A stretch of DNA of 64,000 nt from Sulfurovum sp. UBA5198 (GCA_002412865.1 DHVW01000001.1:47026-111025); one strand, 5' to 3'; shown: positions 8,279 through 17,669, counted from the first letter of the stretch. Numbers and translations: made by a program. The notes: generated by a model from the sequence alone, not told the origin.

Positions 8279-8724
8279 TCAACTCTTCCTATGTCACAGC
8301 CTTCTATTTTGGCTACTCTATCTCCATGTCTGCCACCTTCAAACTGTGTTTCACAAAAAGCATTCAGCATACTCTCTATGACACCTTTGCCCACGACTCT
8401 CTCTCCAAAACATAAGATATTGGCATCATTATGAGCTCTGCACATTGAGGCGGTATATGCGTCGTGACATAGTGCTGCTCTTATTCCAGCTACTTTATTT
8501 GCTGCAATAGATATGCCAATCCCAGTTCCACAAATCAGTATGCCGAAACTCCCATCATCTGCTATTACTTTGCCAGCACACTTTTTTGCAAAATCAGGAT
8601 AATCTACTCTCTCATCACTCATCGGTCCAAGGTCAATTATCTCATGACCTTTGGCACTTAAATATTCAATCACAAATGCCTTTAATATAAATCCAGCGTG
8701 ATCAGTTGCTATATAAAATTTCAT
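8275..8724 (-). CDS. rpiB: Ribose-5-phosphate isomerase B
   Basis: A 149-residue RpiB/LacAB family protein. It has ATDHAGF at the N-terminus, DLGPMSDERVDYPDFA, the catalytic-Cys loop GILICGTGIGISIAANK, and the C-terminal GGRHGDRV. It interconverts ribose-5-phosphate and ribulose-5-phosphate, which supplies PRPP and so fits its overlap with apt. It lies 9 bases after the M50 protease gene. Confidence 0.93.
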   Translation of the reverse strand: MKFYIATDHAGFILKAFVIEYLSAKGHEIIDLGPMSDERVDYPDFAKKCAGKVIADDGSFGILICGTGIGISIAANKVAGIRAALCHDAYTASMCRAHNDANILCFGERVVGKGVIESMLNAFCETQFEGGRHGDRVAKIEGCDIGRVE

Positions 8725-8733
8725 TTTTTTCCT

Positions 8734-9396
8734 TTAAAGTAGTATTTGCAATAACCATTTTATTGGTGCAAAAAATATATTTCCAAGTGGTGTTGCAATA
8801 ATAGCTATAAGTATAAACATTCCGTATGGATATACTTTATCAAGCCATTTTGCTGTTCCATTCCAGCCATTTCCAATTGCAAAATATTTTAGTGCTTGTG
8901 AGCCATCAAGAGGTGGAATTGGCCATAGATTAAAAAATCCAAGAATGGTGTTTAATAATACTAATTGAAATACTAGATTATGTATGAAAAAATCTATAGC
9001 ATCAATAGGCTTATCAAGCATATTATAAATAATTGCAAATATAATAGCGAGACTAAAGTTATAAGCTATTCCAGCCAAAGCCACCATAATGGCACCATTT
9101 GTACCTCTATTTATTATAACTGTTCGCATATTAATCGGTACTGGCTTTGCCCAACCAAACAAAAATGAAGAGCCTGCAAAAAATAAGATCGCAGGGAGCA
9201 AAATAGAACCAACAGGGTCAATATGGACAATAGGATTTGGACTAAGTCTGCCTAAATCTTTGGCAGTATTGTCACCAAATTTGTGTGCAACAAGACCGTG
9301 CATTATCTCATGTCCAATTATCGCAACGAGTAGGGCAATAATTATTCCAGTAATTTTGATTATCTCTTCTGTGATTACTATTCCCATAATTTCCAT
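8734..9396 (-). CDS. Site-2 protease family (M50) membrane metalloprotease
   Basis: A 220-residue polytopic membrane protein. The zinc motif H29-E30-x-x-H33 (GHEIMHG) lies in the first helix, and NLWPIPPLDGSQ supplies the third ligand, D164. There are about five hydrophobic segments. This is the compact, PDZ-less M50 subfamily common in Campylobacterota, whose substrates are unknown. It would cleave membrane-embedded peptides. It sits 11 bases after lepB, in the folD-lepB-M50-rpiB-apt run. Confidence 0.85.
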   Translation of the reverse strand: MEIMGIVITEEIIKITGIIIALLVAIIGHEIMHGLVAHKFGDNTAKDLGRLSPNPIVHIDPVGSILLPAILFFAGSSFLFGWAKPVPINMRTVIINRGTNGAIMVALAGIAYNFSLAIIFAIIYNMLDKPIDAIDFFIHNLVFQLVLLNTILGFFNLWPIPPLDGSQALKYFAIGNGWNGTAKWLDKVYPYGMFILIAIIATPLGNIFFAPIKWLLQILL

Positions 9397-9407
9397 CGTG
9401 TAATCCT

Positions 9408-10358
9408 TTACTTTATTGGTTGCTCTAGTTCCATATCATCTATAAATTGCCCAACACGACTCCATCTAACAGTAAATCTTTCTTTATCCCATATTTTACG
9501 ACACTCCATAGAATGTATATCTATATTACCACAAGCTCTGTTTAGCATGGAATTGTCGCCGCTGGTATCTTTATTTATTAGTGTATCATAGCTTTGTGTT
9601 TCAAGACTAAAATATATTAGCCATGGTTTACCCACAATATGAGAATATGGCACAGGACCCCAAAATCTACTATCGCTTGAGTTTTCTCTATTATCACCCA
9701 TCATGTAAAAATTATCAGCTGGGATTTTTCTATACAATACTTCAGCTTGTAGTTCATCAACAAACACTGGTTGCATATCAACTATAAAAGGCGTTGAAGC
9801 CATAGGTGATTTAGCTCTAGCCATTAGCTCATCAAATGTATTCATATCTGGTTGTGGAGTGTAGTTGATCCCTGGATATTTGTCAATATATGGGTCTTTT
9901 ACCCACAATTTACCACCTAATGTTATTATCTGAGATAGTTTATAATTTGATTTTATATAGCTATCGCCACCATTTGGTCTAATGTATAGCTGTTTATCTG
10001 TGTAAATTATTTCATCTCCACCAACTGCAACACATCTTTTTACAAAATGTATTTTTGGAGTCTCTGGATTTCTGAATATTACGATATCGCCTCTTTGTGG
10101 TCTAGGACCTTCTATTAGATGACCATTTCCATTAAAATCTGGCAACAATGGAATTTCAAGCCAAGGCAAATGTGGCGTAGGAATACCATAACTAAATTTT
10201 TTGGCAAACAAAAAATCGCCTATTAGTAGAGTTCTCTTCATAGAACCACTAGGAATGACAAATGATTGAGCCACAAAAAAGATTAAAAAAAGCACAATTG
10301 TAATAGTTCCAGTCCAAGAACCAGCGAAACTATAAAATCCAGATAATACTTTTTTCAT
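9408..10358 (-). CDS. lepB: Signal peptidase I
   Basis: A 316-residue membrane protease. One N-terminal transmembrane segment (about 17-32) leads into catalytic S39 (PSGSMKRTL). The general base is K107 (IHFVKRCVAVGGDEI), and the late GDNRENSSDSRFWGPV box is intact. It removes signal peptides from Sec-exported proteins. It is longer than many Lep proteins through a mid-domain insert. It directly abuts folD. Confidence 0.93.
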   Translation of the reverse strand: MKKVLSGFYSFAGSWTGTITIVLFLIFFVAQSFVIPSGSMKRTLLIGDFLFAKKFSYGIPTPHLPWLEIPLLPDFNGNGHLIEGPRPQRGDIVIFRNPETPKIHFVKRCVAVGGDEIIYTDKQLYIRPNGGDSYIKSNYKLSQIITLGGKLWVKDPYIDKYPGINYTPQPDMNTFDELMARAKSPMASTPFIVDMQPVFVDELQAEVLYRKIPADNFYMMGDNRENSSDSRFWGPVPYSHIVGKPWLIYFSLETQSYDTLINKDTSGDNSMLNRACGNIDIHSMECRKIWDKERFTVRWSRVGQFIDDMELEQPIK

Positions 10359-11207
10359 TTATAGCTCCCTTTTTTGTGCTGATTTTAGTGTATTTGATAA
10401 CAGCATTGCTATTGTCATTGGACCAACACCGCCAGGAACTGGCGTGATATATGAGCATAATGGGCTAACAGCAGGAAAATCTACATCGCCAGTTATTGTT
10501 CCATCAGGAAGCTTGATAATGCCGATATCTATTACAATTGCACCTTCTTTTATCATCTCTTTTTTAATGAGTTTCGGTACTCCAGTACCAACTATTACTA
10601 TATCCGCTTTTTTGGTATGAAAAGCTAAATCTTTAGTGTAAATATGAGTAATAGTTACAGTAGCATTTGCGTTCAAAAGTAAGCTAGCCATAGGCTTACC
10701 TACTATGTTACTAGCTCCTACAACGCATACATCTTTGCCTTGCAAATCTATATTGTACTCTTCAAACATCTTCATTACGCCAAGTGGAGTACATGCCACA
10801 AAGCTATCGAGCCCAGCTACAAGCCTGCCTACATTATATGGATGAAATCCATCTACATCTTTTTTTGGATTGATTATTTCTATGATTTTATTCGTATCTA
10901 CATGAGAAGGAAGCGGAAGTTGTACTAAAATACCATCAATTCTAGGATTAGCATTCATCATCTCTATTGTTGAAATTATCTCATCTTGTGTGATTGTGGT
11001 TGGCATTTCATGTACGATACTATAAAAGCCTACCTCTTTACATGCCTTAGCCTTCATCTTTACATAAGCTTGGCTAGCAGGATCATCGCCTATAAGTAGT
11101 ACTGCTAGTCCAGGAGTTATGTTTTTTTCTTCTTTTAGTTTTGATACTTTTATTGTAATATCTGCTTGAATTTTATTTGCTAATGACTTGCCATCTATGA
11201 GTTGCAT
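10359..11207 (-). CDS. folD: Methylenetetrahydrofolate dehydrogenase/cyclohydrolase
   Basis: A 282-residue bifunctional FolD. It has the catalytic-region YVKMKAKACKEVG, the GILVQLPLPSH signature, the NAD(P)-binding VVGASNIVGKPMA loop, and the C-terminal TPVPGGVGPMT. It interconverts methylene- and formyl-tetrahydrofolate for purine and fMet synthesis. It is first in the folD-lepB-M50-rpiB-apt cluster and is divergent from the cytochrome gene at 11265. Confidence 0.95.
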   Translation of the reverse strand: MQLIDGKSLANKIQADITIKVSKLKEEKNITPGLAVLLIGDDPASQAYVKMKAKACKEVGFYSIVHEMPTTITQDEIISTIEMMNANPRIDGILVQLPLPSHVDTNKIIEIINPKKDVDGFHPYNVGRLVAGLDSFVACTPLGVMKMFEEYNIDLQGKDVCVVGASNIVGKPMASLLLNANATVTITHIYTKDLAFHTKKADIVIVGTGVPKLIKKEMIKEGAIVIDIGIIKLPDGTITGDVDFPAVSPLCSYITPVPGGVGPMTIAMLLSNTLKSAQKREL

Positions 11208-11264
11208 TGTACTCTCTTTAATATTTTTAGGTATTATATCAAAAATTGTTTAGGAGAAGAGTTT

Positions 11265-11612
11265 TTGAGAATTTTACTTTTACTTATAGTGCCTCTGTTT
11301 TTATTTTCAAAACAAGATTTTATATCAGATTATGAATATGGTGCAATGCTATATGAAAATCCAAGAGGTATAAGCTGTGTCAAATGCCATGGAGCAAAAG
11401 GGAAAGGTGTTGTGATAGGTACATATTATACTACCGATAAAAAGACAAAAAAAAGAATGGTGCATGAGGTAAAGGGTGCAGATATTAATAAAAAAACTTT
11501 GGAAGAGACCATAGCAAGTGTAAATAGAGTTCATGATGTGATGCCGACTTATTCATTGACGAATGAAGAGGTAAAAGCTATATATGATTATATAGGTAAG
11601 AAAAATAGATAA
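11265..11612 (+). CDS. Small periplasmic cytochrome c
   Basis: A 115-residue cytochrome with a signal peptide (MRILLLLIVPLFLFS) and one CVKCH haem motif. It ends in a helix containing MPTYSLTNEEV, where the Met can be the axial ligand. The frame extends back to an ATG at 11202, overlapping folD, but aggaga at 11252-11257 is correctly spaced for TTG 11265. That start also puts the signal peptide at the N-terminus. The partner is unknown. Confidence 0.75.
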   Translation: MRILLLLIVPLFLFSKQDFISDYEYGAMLYENPRGISCVKCHGAKGKGVVIGTYYTTDKKTKKRMVHEVKGADINKKTLEETIASVNRVHDVMPTYSLTNEEVKAIYDYIGKKNR

Positions 11613-11660
11613 GTTAGATTTTTTATAATTTAATTTTGTGAATTTGAATCAAGAAGTGCA

Positions 11661-11683
11661 AAGAGGATTGCTCCTCTTTTTTT
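11661..11683 (+). terminator. Intrinsic terminator after the cytochrome gene
   Basis: AAGAGGA and TCCTCTT form a 7-bp stem with a TTGC loop, followed by a T-run on the plus strand. It lies between the convergent cytochrome and cold-shock genes and may serve both. Confidence 0.75.
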
Positions 11684-11687
11684 GAAC

Positions 11688-11906
11688 TTATAGTGCAGTT
11701 ACATTTTGAGCTTGTGGCCCTTTATCGCTTTCACCTATTTCAAAAGTCACAGGTTGACCTTCTCTAAGTGTAATACGACCTCTATCTGGGTTATTGATTT
11801 GACGAAAGTGTACGAAAACATCTTTACCACCATTGTTTTGTTGGATAAATCCAAAACCTTTTTCATCGTTGAACCATTTAACAGTTCCTTCTAAAATTTG
11901 TGCCAT
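11688..11906 (-). CDS. csp: Cold-shock protein
   Basis: A 72-residue single cold-shock domain. The RNP1 motif KGFGFIQ and RNP2-like DVFVHF are intact. CspA-type proteins bind single-stranded RNA/DNA and melt mRNA structure at low temperature. A long untranslated leader is likely upstream, as for other csp genes. The paralogue type cannot be resolved from sequence. Confidence 0.93.
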   Translation of the reverse strand: MAQILEGTVKWFNDEKGFGFIQQNNGGKDVFVHFRQINNPDRGRITLREGQPVTFEIGESDKGPQAQNVTAL

Positions 11907-12041
11907 GTGTGAACCTTATGTTATATATACACTTCATTAAAGAAGCGGAATCAGAGCCAGTAGAATTTAGTCGTATAGCGTCGTACAATTGTAACACAGC
12001 TAAGATGACATTAAACTTCATCTTTCATCGTCAATATTATA
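11907..12041 (-). promoter_or_regulatory. csp promoter and long 5' leader
   Basis: On the minus strand TATAAT lies at 12041-12036, about 130 bases before the csp ATG, with no gene between. A leader of more than 100 bases is characteristic of cold-shock mRNAs. The -10 box is clear; the -35 box is not. Confidence 0.45.
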
Positions 12042-12105
12042 GCACATTTTTAAAATCTTTACTTAAAAATATCTATATTTCCTAATTTATTTATATATTT
12101 AACAT

Positions 12106-13998
12106 TTATTTAGTTAAATCATCTATCCAAATGTTAAAATTCATCTCGCTTGGCATACGCAAATCAGCCCTAGGACTGAGGCTAATAGTGCCAACTTTGG
12201 GACCATCAGGCATTGCATTTCTTTTGAATTGTTGTGTGAAAAATCTTTTTATAAACACTATCAACCATTCTTTTATTTCAGCTTCATTGTATTTATTCTC
12301 AAAAGCTAACTCTGCTAAAAATAGTATTTTGCTAGGTTTTGCTCCATATTTGAGCATATGATATATGAAAAAGTCATGCAGTTCGTATGGTCCAATGATT
12401 TTTTCTGTCTCTTGCAAAATTACACCTGTATCATGTGGTAGAAGTTCAGGAGATATCGGCGTATCGATTATATCTTGTAAAATGGCTTTTACATTACTAT
12501 TTTTCTGAAAATATTCTACCAAGAATTTCACTAAAGTTTTTGGCACACCACTATTTAGCCCATATGAACTCATATGGTCGCCATTATAGGTATTCCAACC
12601 AAGAGCAATCTCACTCAAATCCCCAGTACCGATTACGATACCACCCTCTTTATTTGCAATATTCATCAATATTGTGGTTCGTATTCTAGCTTGTACATTT
12701 TCATACACAACGCTATGGTCGCTCTCATTATGACCAATAGCTTCGAATTCTTTTTTGGCGATATCTATTATAGGTATATCACGCATAGCAATACTTAGTA
12801 GCCCGCAAAGTTTATGAGCATTTGATTTTGTATTGTTAGTCGTGCCAAATCCAGCCATGGTTATAGCTATGATATTTTCTTTATTCCAGCCCATCATCTC
12901 AAAAGCGTAGTTACAAACCAAAAGTGCCAAAGTAGAATCAAGTCCACCTGATACTCCAATCACTACCTTTTTTATATTTGCACTCTCTAGCCTTGTGATT
13001 AGAGAATTTGCTTGAATATTTACAATCTCATCACATCTAAGTTCTTTTTCTATACTAGAGCTAGGCACGAAAGGAGTTGGGTCAATATCTCTATTCAGAT
13101 TTTCTATTACGGGAGTGCATTTGCAGATTATTTTTCGAATATTTGTTTGTGGACTATCACAAAAAGATGTTTCACTAAGCCTCATATATGTAAGTTTTTG
13201 TAAATCTACATCGCTGTTAACTAATTGACTTTTTCTTTCAAACATTTTGCTTCTAGCTAGCATTGAACCATACTCACAAATAATACTATCCCCACTAAAA
13301 ACAGTATCGCTAGTTGATTCATAAACCCCACTAGAGCTATAAGCATAAGCACACAAAAGTCTAGCACTTTGATTTTTTACTAAATCAGCTCTATAATTTG
13401 CTTTACCTACAAGTTCATTACTTGCTGATAGATTTAGGATCAGAGTTGCCCCATTTGATGCTAATTGATTACTTGGTGGTGTTAATGCCCATAAATCTTC
13501 ACATATCTCAATGCCAAAAGTCATCTCATTATTATCGCTAAAAATCAAATCAAGCCCAAAAGGAACATCTTGACCACATATATTTATTGAGTTAAATCGT
13601 GCATCAAATCCACTCGTGAAGTGTCTTTTTTCATAAAATTCTCTTTTATTGGGCAAATAACTTTTTGGTACTATGCCTAGTATATTTCCATTTTGAATAG
13701 CTATACCACAATTGTATAACCTATCAGATTCCATAATGGCAACACCCAGAACAACAATAGATGATATATTTTTGCTTTCTTGAAGTATTTCATTTAGGGC
13801 AGATATTTGTGCATCATAAAGTGTTTTATTAAAAAACATATCACCAGCACTATATCCAGTAATGCAAAGTTCAGGAAAAAGTATAATGGAGCTTTGTTGT
13901 GATTTAGTAATGAGATTTAATATCTCAATTTTATTATTGTTAGTAGAGCCAAGATGAAGCCTAGGAGAGGCTACCGTAATACGATAAAATCCATGCAT
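12106..13998 (-). CDS. nadE: Glutamine-dependent NAD+ synthase
   Basis: A 630-residue two-domain enzyme. The N-terminal nitrilase-type glutaminase shows catalytic E43 (FPELCITGY), K112 (VPKSYLPN) and C166 (GIEICEDLW). The C-terminal synthetase has the ATP-pyrophosphatase loop GVSGGLDST around 348-356. It amidates nicotinate adenine dinucleotide to NAD using glutamine-derived ammonia. The fused form differs from the short ammonia-dependent NadE of Campylobacter and Helicobacter. Confidence 0.93.
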   Translation of the reverse strand: MHGFYRITVASPRLHLGSTNNNKIEILNLITKSQQSSIILFPELCITGYSAGDMFFNKTLYDAQISALNEILQESKNISSIVVLGVAIMESDRLYNCGIAIQNGNILGIVPKSYLPNKREFYEKRHFTSGFDARFNSINICGQDVPFGLDLIFSDNNEMTFGIEICEDLWALTPPSNQLASNGATLILNLSASNELVGKANYRADLVKNQSARLLCAYAYSSSGVYESTSDTVFSGDSIICEYGSMLARSKMFERKSQLVNSDVDLQKLTYMRLSETSFCDSPQTNIRKIICKCTPVIENLNRDIDPTPFVPSSSIEKELRCDEIVNIQANSLITRLESANIKKVVIGVSGGLDSTLALLVCNYAFEMMGWNKENIIAITMAGFGTTNNTKSNAHKLCGLLSIAMRDIPIIDIAKKEFEAIGHNESDHSVVYENVQARIRTTILMNIANKEGGIVIGTGDLSEIALGWNTYNGDHMSSYGLNSGVPKTLVKFLVEYFQKNSNVKAILQDIIDTPISPELLPHDTGVILQETEKIIGPYELHDFFIYHMLKYGAKPSKILFLAELAFENKYNEAEIKEWLIVFIKRFFTQQFKRNAMPDGPKVGTISLSPRADLRMPSEMNFNIWIDDLTK

Positions 13999-14017
13999 TT
14001 TGACTCCAAATTTTGGT

Positions 14018-14545
14018 TTAGTTTTTCTCTTTTAGTATCTCTATTTTTTCAATAGTGTCATTCATAGCGATACTATCAAGTGTCATAAGGCTATCAACAT
14101 CTTCAGGGTCAATGCCACCAAAAACAGTATGAACACCATCAAGATGTGGAGTTGCAACAAATGTTATAAAGAATTGGCTACCACCAGTATCTCTACCAGC
14201 GTGAGCCATAGACAGCGTGCCTCTACTGTGTTTGTGACAGTTTGATTTTGTTTCACACTCGATAGCCCAATCAGGTCCACCAGTTCCAGCCATACCGCCA
14301 TTTGCACCTTTTCTTGAATGAGGACATCCACCTTGAGCCATAAAACCAGCTATTACTCTATGAAATCTAAGACCATCATAAAAGCCTTCATTAGCCAAAT
14401 GTGCAAAGTTTGCTACCGTGATTGGTGTTTCATCTGGGTATAAGTTTGTCCACATTACACCCTTGTTAGTTGTGATTTTTGCATATTGCATTCCCGCTAA
14501 CTCTTCTGCTGTTGGATTGTAGTTTTTTATTTTTTTACCGAACAT
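14018..14545 (-). CDS. Cytoplasmic cyclophilin-type peptidyl-prolyl isomerase
   Basis: A 175-residue cyclophilin with the core motifs FHRVIAGFMAQGG and GSQFFITF, and no signal peptide. It catalyses proline cis-trans isomerisation in the cytoplasm. A second, exported cyclophilin is encoded at 43018. It lies 19 bases before nadE in the same direction, so they may be cotranscribed. Confidence 0.92.
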   Translation of the reverse strand: MFGKKIKNYNPTAEELAGMQYAKITTNKGVMWTNLYPDETPITVANFAHLANEGFYDGLRFHRVIAGFMAQGGCPHSRKGANGGMAGTGGPDWAIECETKSNCHKHSRGTLSMAHAGRDTGGSQFFITFVATPHLDGVHTVFGGIDPEDVDSLMTLDSIAMNDTIEKIEILKEKN

Positions 14546-14619
14546 TTTTTTGTTTCCTTATTCTCTTTAGTGTTAATTAGATATTATTATACCAAATAAA
14601 AATCAAAACAAGGTAATTC

Positions 14620-15321
14620 ATGGAGTTATGTGTCGCATTAGATTTGCCAACAAAATTGCAAAATATAGAACTAGTTAGAGAAATTGGTGTGAAGCCAATA
14701 TGGATAAAGGTTGGTTTTCGCTCATACATTAGAGATGGCAGAGAGTTTATAAATGATATTAAAAAGCTCAATCCAGAAGCAAAAATATTTTTAGATTTAA
14801 AACTATATGACATACCAAATACTATGGCGGACGCTGCTATGGAGATAGCCAATATTGGTGTGGATATGTTCAATATTCATGCAAGTGCAGGAGACGAGGC
14901 TATGCGTGCTGTGATGGAGCGACTTTCAACTCTTCCAAGTAGACCAATTGTATTAGCAGTTACGGCACTCACATCATTTGATGAGGATAATTTCCAAGCT
15001 ATTTATGAAAAATCTATTATAGAGAAAGCAACACAATTTGCGTCCATGAGCTACGAAAATGGGCTTGATGGTGTAGTGTGTAGTGCATTTGAGAGTAAGG
15101 CTATAAAGTCAGCGACTGCTAAGAGCTTTATGACACTTTGTCCAGCTATTAGACCTTTTGGAGAAGATAGTGGAGATCAGAGTCGTGTAGCAACGCTTGA
15201 GTTTGCATACTCACAGCTCGTAGATTTTCCTGTTATTGGTAGACCAATATATGATGATAGTAATCCAAAAGAGAAAGTAGAAAAAATCCTAACTCTTATT
15301 GACCAATTAGCTCAAAAGTAG
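14620..15321 (+). CDS. pyrF: Orotidine-5'-phosphate decarboxylase
   Basis: A 233-residue class I OMP decarboxylase. The catalytic D59-x-K61-x-x-D64 lies in FLDLKLYDIPNT, and the phosphate-binding GRPIYD lies near the C-terminus. It makes UMP in pyrimidine synthesis. It is divergent from the cyclophilin and convergent with a 41-residue membrane protein gene. Confidence 0.95.
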   Translation: MELCVALDLPTKLQNIELVREIGVKPIWIKVGFRSYIRDGREFINDIKKLNPEAKIFLDLKLYDIPNTMADAAMEIANIGVDMFNIHASAGDEAMRAVMERLSTLPSRPIVLAVTALTSFDEDNFQAIYEKSIIEKATQFASMSYENGLDGVVCSAFESKAIKSATAKSFMTLCPAIRPFGEDSGDQSRVATLEFAYSQLVDFPVIGRPIYDDSNPKEKVEKILTLIDQLAQK

Positions 15322-15325
15322 CAAC

Positions 15326-15451
15326 TTATTTAGCAATACTTTTTGCATTTGGTTGTGTCATCTTAACTACATTACTCATGCCGTCTATCATCCACCATGC
15401 CCCTAGACCAAATATAACTAATATTATTAATGGTATAAACTTATCTTTCAT
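15326..15451 (-). CDS. 41-residue single-span membrane protein
   Basis: A short frame with an ATG, a well-placed gaagga ribosome-binding site, and a stop 4 bases from the pyrF stop. The product starts MKDKFIPLIILVIFGLGAWW, has one transmembrane segment at about 5-21, and a polar Lys-containing tail. No family recognised. The good start context and membrane profile make chance less likely. Confidence 0.55.
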   Translation of the reverse strand: MKDKFIPLIILVIFGLGAWWMIDGMSNVVKMTQPNAKSIAK

Positions 15452-15580
15452 AATTGCAAATATCCTTCTTTTTTGTAATCATACTATAATATAACTTTTG
15501 TTTAAAATTTCTCATAATTCCATTCTACTTTAAGTTTTATTTTAGCTTTTATCAAGTAAAATACCACTCCACAAACAAGT

Positions 15581-15670
15581 GGACGAATAGGAAAGCGGCT
15601 GAATCCACCTCCCTGCTAAGGAGACGTACGGGCAACTGTACCGAGAGTTCGAATCTCTCTTCGTCCGCCA
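15581..15670 (+). tRNA. tRNA-Ser (GCU)
   Basis: The acceptor stem GGACGAA (15581-15587) pairs with TTCGTCC (15660-15666), followed by G and encoded CCA. The GAGAGTTCGAATCTCTC T-arm, the long variable arm, and anticodon GCT at 15615-15617 in loop CTGCTAA identify a type II serine tRNA reading AGC/AGU. Its 3' end is the likely attachment site of the adjacent integrase element. Confidence 0.93.
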
Positions 15671-15674
15671 CAAA
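15656..15674 (+). repeat. Candidate attL (tRNA-Ser 3' end)
   Basis: TCTCTTCGTCCGCCACAAA at the tRNA 3' end matches 20019-20037 apart from one deleted T and one extra C. Integrases of this family normally use tRNA 3' ends. Confidence 0.5.
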
Positions 15675-15690
15675 CCAATCCAAACCAATC
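15671..15690 (+). repeat. Two perfect tandem copies of CAAACCAATC
   Basis: Two identical 10-bp units directly follow the tRNA CCA, with a degenerate third (caaaaacatc) next and another partial copy near 15734. The 10-bp phasing places each copy on the same helix face, so protein binding is plausible. Confidence 0.4.
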
Positions 15691-15792
15691 CAAAAACATC
15701 ATTTTAACCCCTTAAATACGAGCTTTGAACCTCTTTTAGTGTCCAAACCAATTCATACCAATATCATACAATCTAACATTTTAAGTAATACA

Positions 15793-15845
15793 TTTAGTCA
15801 TACACGATATAATTTTAAATATTCCAAAACAAAAGTATGACTAAA
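15793..15845 (+). promoter_or_regulatory. Integrase promoter region with 12-mer arm-like sites
   Basis: TTTAGTCATACA lies at 15793-15804, and its inverted 11-base core GTATGACTAAA at 15835-15845. They bracket a TATAAT-type -10 (within gatataattt). The same 12-mer recurs twice at the right end of the element, so these are likely integrase or excisionase binding sites that could also autoregulate int. Confidence 0.5.
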
Positions 15846-15861
15846 ATATCAAAGGTTACCT

Positions 15862-17136
15862 ATGGCACGAACAGTCAAGCCCTTAACAGATAAAGAGATT
15901 AAAGAGGCTAAAAGCAAAACAAAAGATTATCAGCTCACAGACGGTAATGGCTTATATTTATTAGTCACGAGTAGAAACACAAAGCTATGGCGTTTTAATT
16001 ACATATTTGAGAATAAAAGAAATTTAACATCATTTGGAACATATCCAGCAGTTACACTAAAACAAGCCCGTGACAAAAGAGACGAACTCAAAGAATTAAT
16101 TGCAGGTGGAGTTAATCCAGCTCAAAAGAAAAAAGATGACAAAATCCAAGTTCAAACGATAGAGCAGTCAAAGCAAAATACATTTTACGAGGTATCTCAA
16201 AAGTGGCTTAAGCATAATATTAATAATTGGATACCAAAGCACCACAAAGAAAAAAGCCAAAGAGTGGTTAATCATCTCTATTCTACATATAACTACAATG
16301 GCAAAACAATATCAATCAAAGATAAGCCCATAGATACAATCTCACGCCTTGAAGTGATAGATTTACTTTTAGCCGTGGAGCATAAACCAAATGGTACAAA
16401 TGAACTTGCACGACGAACCAAACAGCTACTCCAGCAAATATTGGATTATGCAGTAACTTTTGAGTATGTACCTCACAATATCATCAGAGGTATTAACACC
16501 GTGGATATTTTAGGCAAGAAACAATCAAAAAATTACCCTACTATAACAGAGCCAAAAGAGGTCAAAAAGCTACTTGAAGCCATAGACACATACAACGGTG
16601 GTTACAGTACCAAAATGGCTTTAAAGCTATTACCTTACCTATTTGTAAGAAGTGCCAACATAAGGCAAATGGAGTGGGTAGAAATCGATTTTAACACCAA
16701 AGAGTGGAGCATACCAAAGGATAAGATGAAGACCAAAGAGGCTTTTATCTTGCCATTGTGTCATCAGGCTATAACAATACTCAAAGAGGTACAAGCTAAC
16801 AAGATGAGTGATAAATATGTATTCCCAAGTGATATTTATATAAACCGTCCTATGAGTGATAACACTCTAAATTATGCACTTAAGAGATTAGGTTATAAAG
16901 ATGAGTTTGTTACACACTCTTTTAGAGCTATGTTCAGCACCATAGCATACACACAATTAAACGAGCCAAACGGTCATAACTTTAGTAGTGAAGTCATAGA
17001 GGCGTGTTTAGCTCACAAAGAGCCAAATAAGGTTAAAGGTGCATATAATCGCAGTAGCTACAAAAACGCAATGAGAGGGCTTATGGTGTGGTATGGTAAT
17101 TATCTTGACGAGGTTAAAAAAGGAGTATCAGAATGA
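15862..17136 (+). CDS. int: Tyrosine-type site-specific integrase (P4 family)
   Basis: A 424-residue integrase with an N-terminal DUF4102 arm-binding domain (about 1-90), a SAM-like core-binding domain (105-205), and a C-terminal catalytic domain. The expected residues are R263 (FVRSANIRQMEW), K in the MKTKEAFILPL beta-hairpin, H352-x-x-R355 (HSFRAMFST), H385 and nucleophile Y395. It recombines the element with the tRNA-Ser 3' end. Its stop overlaps the next ATG by 4 bases. All catalytic residues are present, so it is probably active. Confidence 0.93.
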   Translation: MARTVKPLTDKEIKEAKSKTKDYQLTDGNGLYLLVTSRNTKLWRFNYIFENKRNLTSFGTYPAVTLKQARDKRDELKELIAGGVNPAQKKKDDKIQVQTIEQSKQNTFYEVSQKWLKHNINNWIPKHHKEKSQRVVNHLYSTYNYNGKTISIKDKPIDTISRLEVIDLLLAVEHKPNGTNELARRTKQLLQQILDYAVTFEYVPHNIIRGINTVDILGKKQSKNYPTITEPKEVKKLLEAIDTYNGGYSTKMALKLLPYLFVRSANIRQMEWVEIDFNTKEWSIPKDKMKTKEAFILPLCHQAITILKEVQANKMSDKYVFPSDIYINRPMSDNTLNYALKRLGYKDEFVTHSFRAMFSTIAYTQLNEPNGHNFSSEVIEACLAHKEPNKVKGAYNRSSYKNAMRGLMVWYGNYLDEVKKGVSE

Positions 17137-17663
17137 ATGAGAATGAAGATGATTTCAATAAACAGCTACAAAATTATATAAAAAAATATCCAAAAATGAT
17201 TTTGGAGCATGTAGAGAATGAACACGGGTTAAATAGTATAAGCGATTATATAAAAGGCAAAAAAGCTAAATTGAGAAAAAAATATATAACTGGTAATACA
17301 AGATATTCAATAGCAATGCAATTTTATAGCTTAAAAGTATTTCATGGCTATTCATACAGTGGTGCAGTAAGGCAGATAGTTGATGAATTTGACTATTCAA
17401 ATGCAAGTGGAGTAGAGAGCCATTTACAAAACTTTAAAAAGACAATGTTAAAAGAGAAATTAGATGAGCGTAGTGGAAGTGCAATTAATGATTTTTTGTA
17501 TTCATTTATGGCTCAAATATTTAATGGTTATTCTAATTTAACAGACATTAGCAAAGATAAACTTGGAAATGCTATTCTACAAGATTTGAAAAAATGGTAC
17601 AAGCAAAAAGAATTAGAGTTGCCCTTGCAATATTATCGTGATGAGAATAGTATTCCATTTTAA
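17133..17663 (+). CDS. Unknown protein translationally coupled to integrase
   Basis: A 176-residue charged, soluble protein starting at the ATGA overlap with int. The N-terminal half is Lys/Glu-rich and helical. A central segment (YSIAMQFYSLKVFHGYSYSGAVRQI) resembles a helix-turn-helix only loosely. No family recognised. The overlap suggests a role with the integrase, such as directionality or copy control (inference). Confidence 0.6.
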   Translation: MNENEDDFNKQLQNYIKKYPKMILEHVENEHGLNSISDYIKGKKAKLRKKYITGNTRYSIAMQFYSLKVFHGYSYSGAVRQIVDEFDYSNASGVESHLQNFKKTMLKEKLDERSGSAINDFLYSFMAQIFNGYSNLTDISKDKLGNAILQDLKKWYKQKELELPLQYYRDENSIPF

Positions 17664-17669
17664 TTAATA

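Noticed and set aside
11688..12105. Protein-coding gene in the csp leader (11900-12085, plus strand)
   Set aside because: No ribosome-binding site, unlikely composition, and it overlaps the csp start and promoter.
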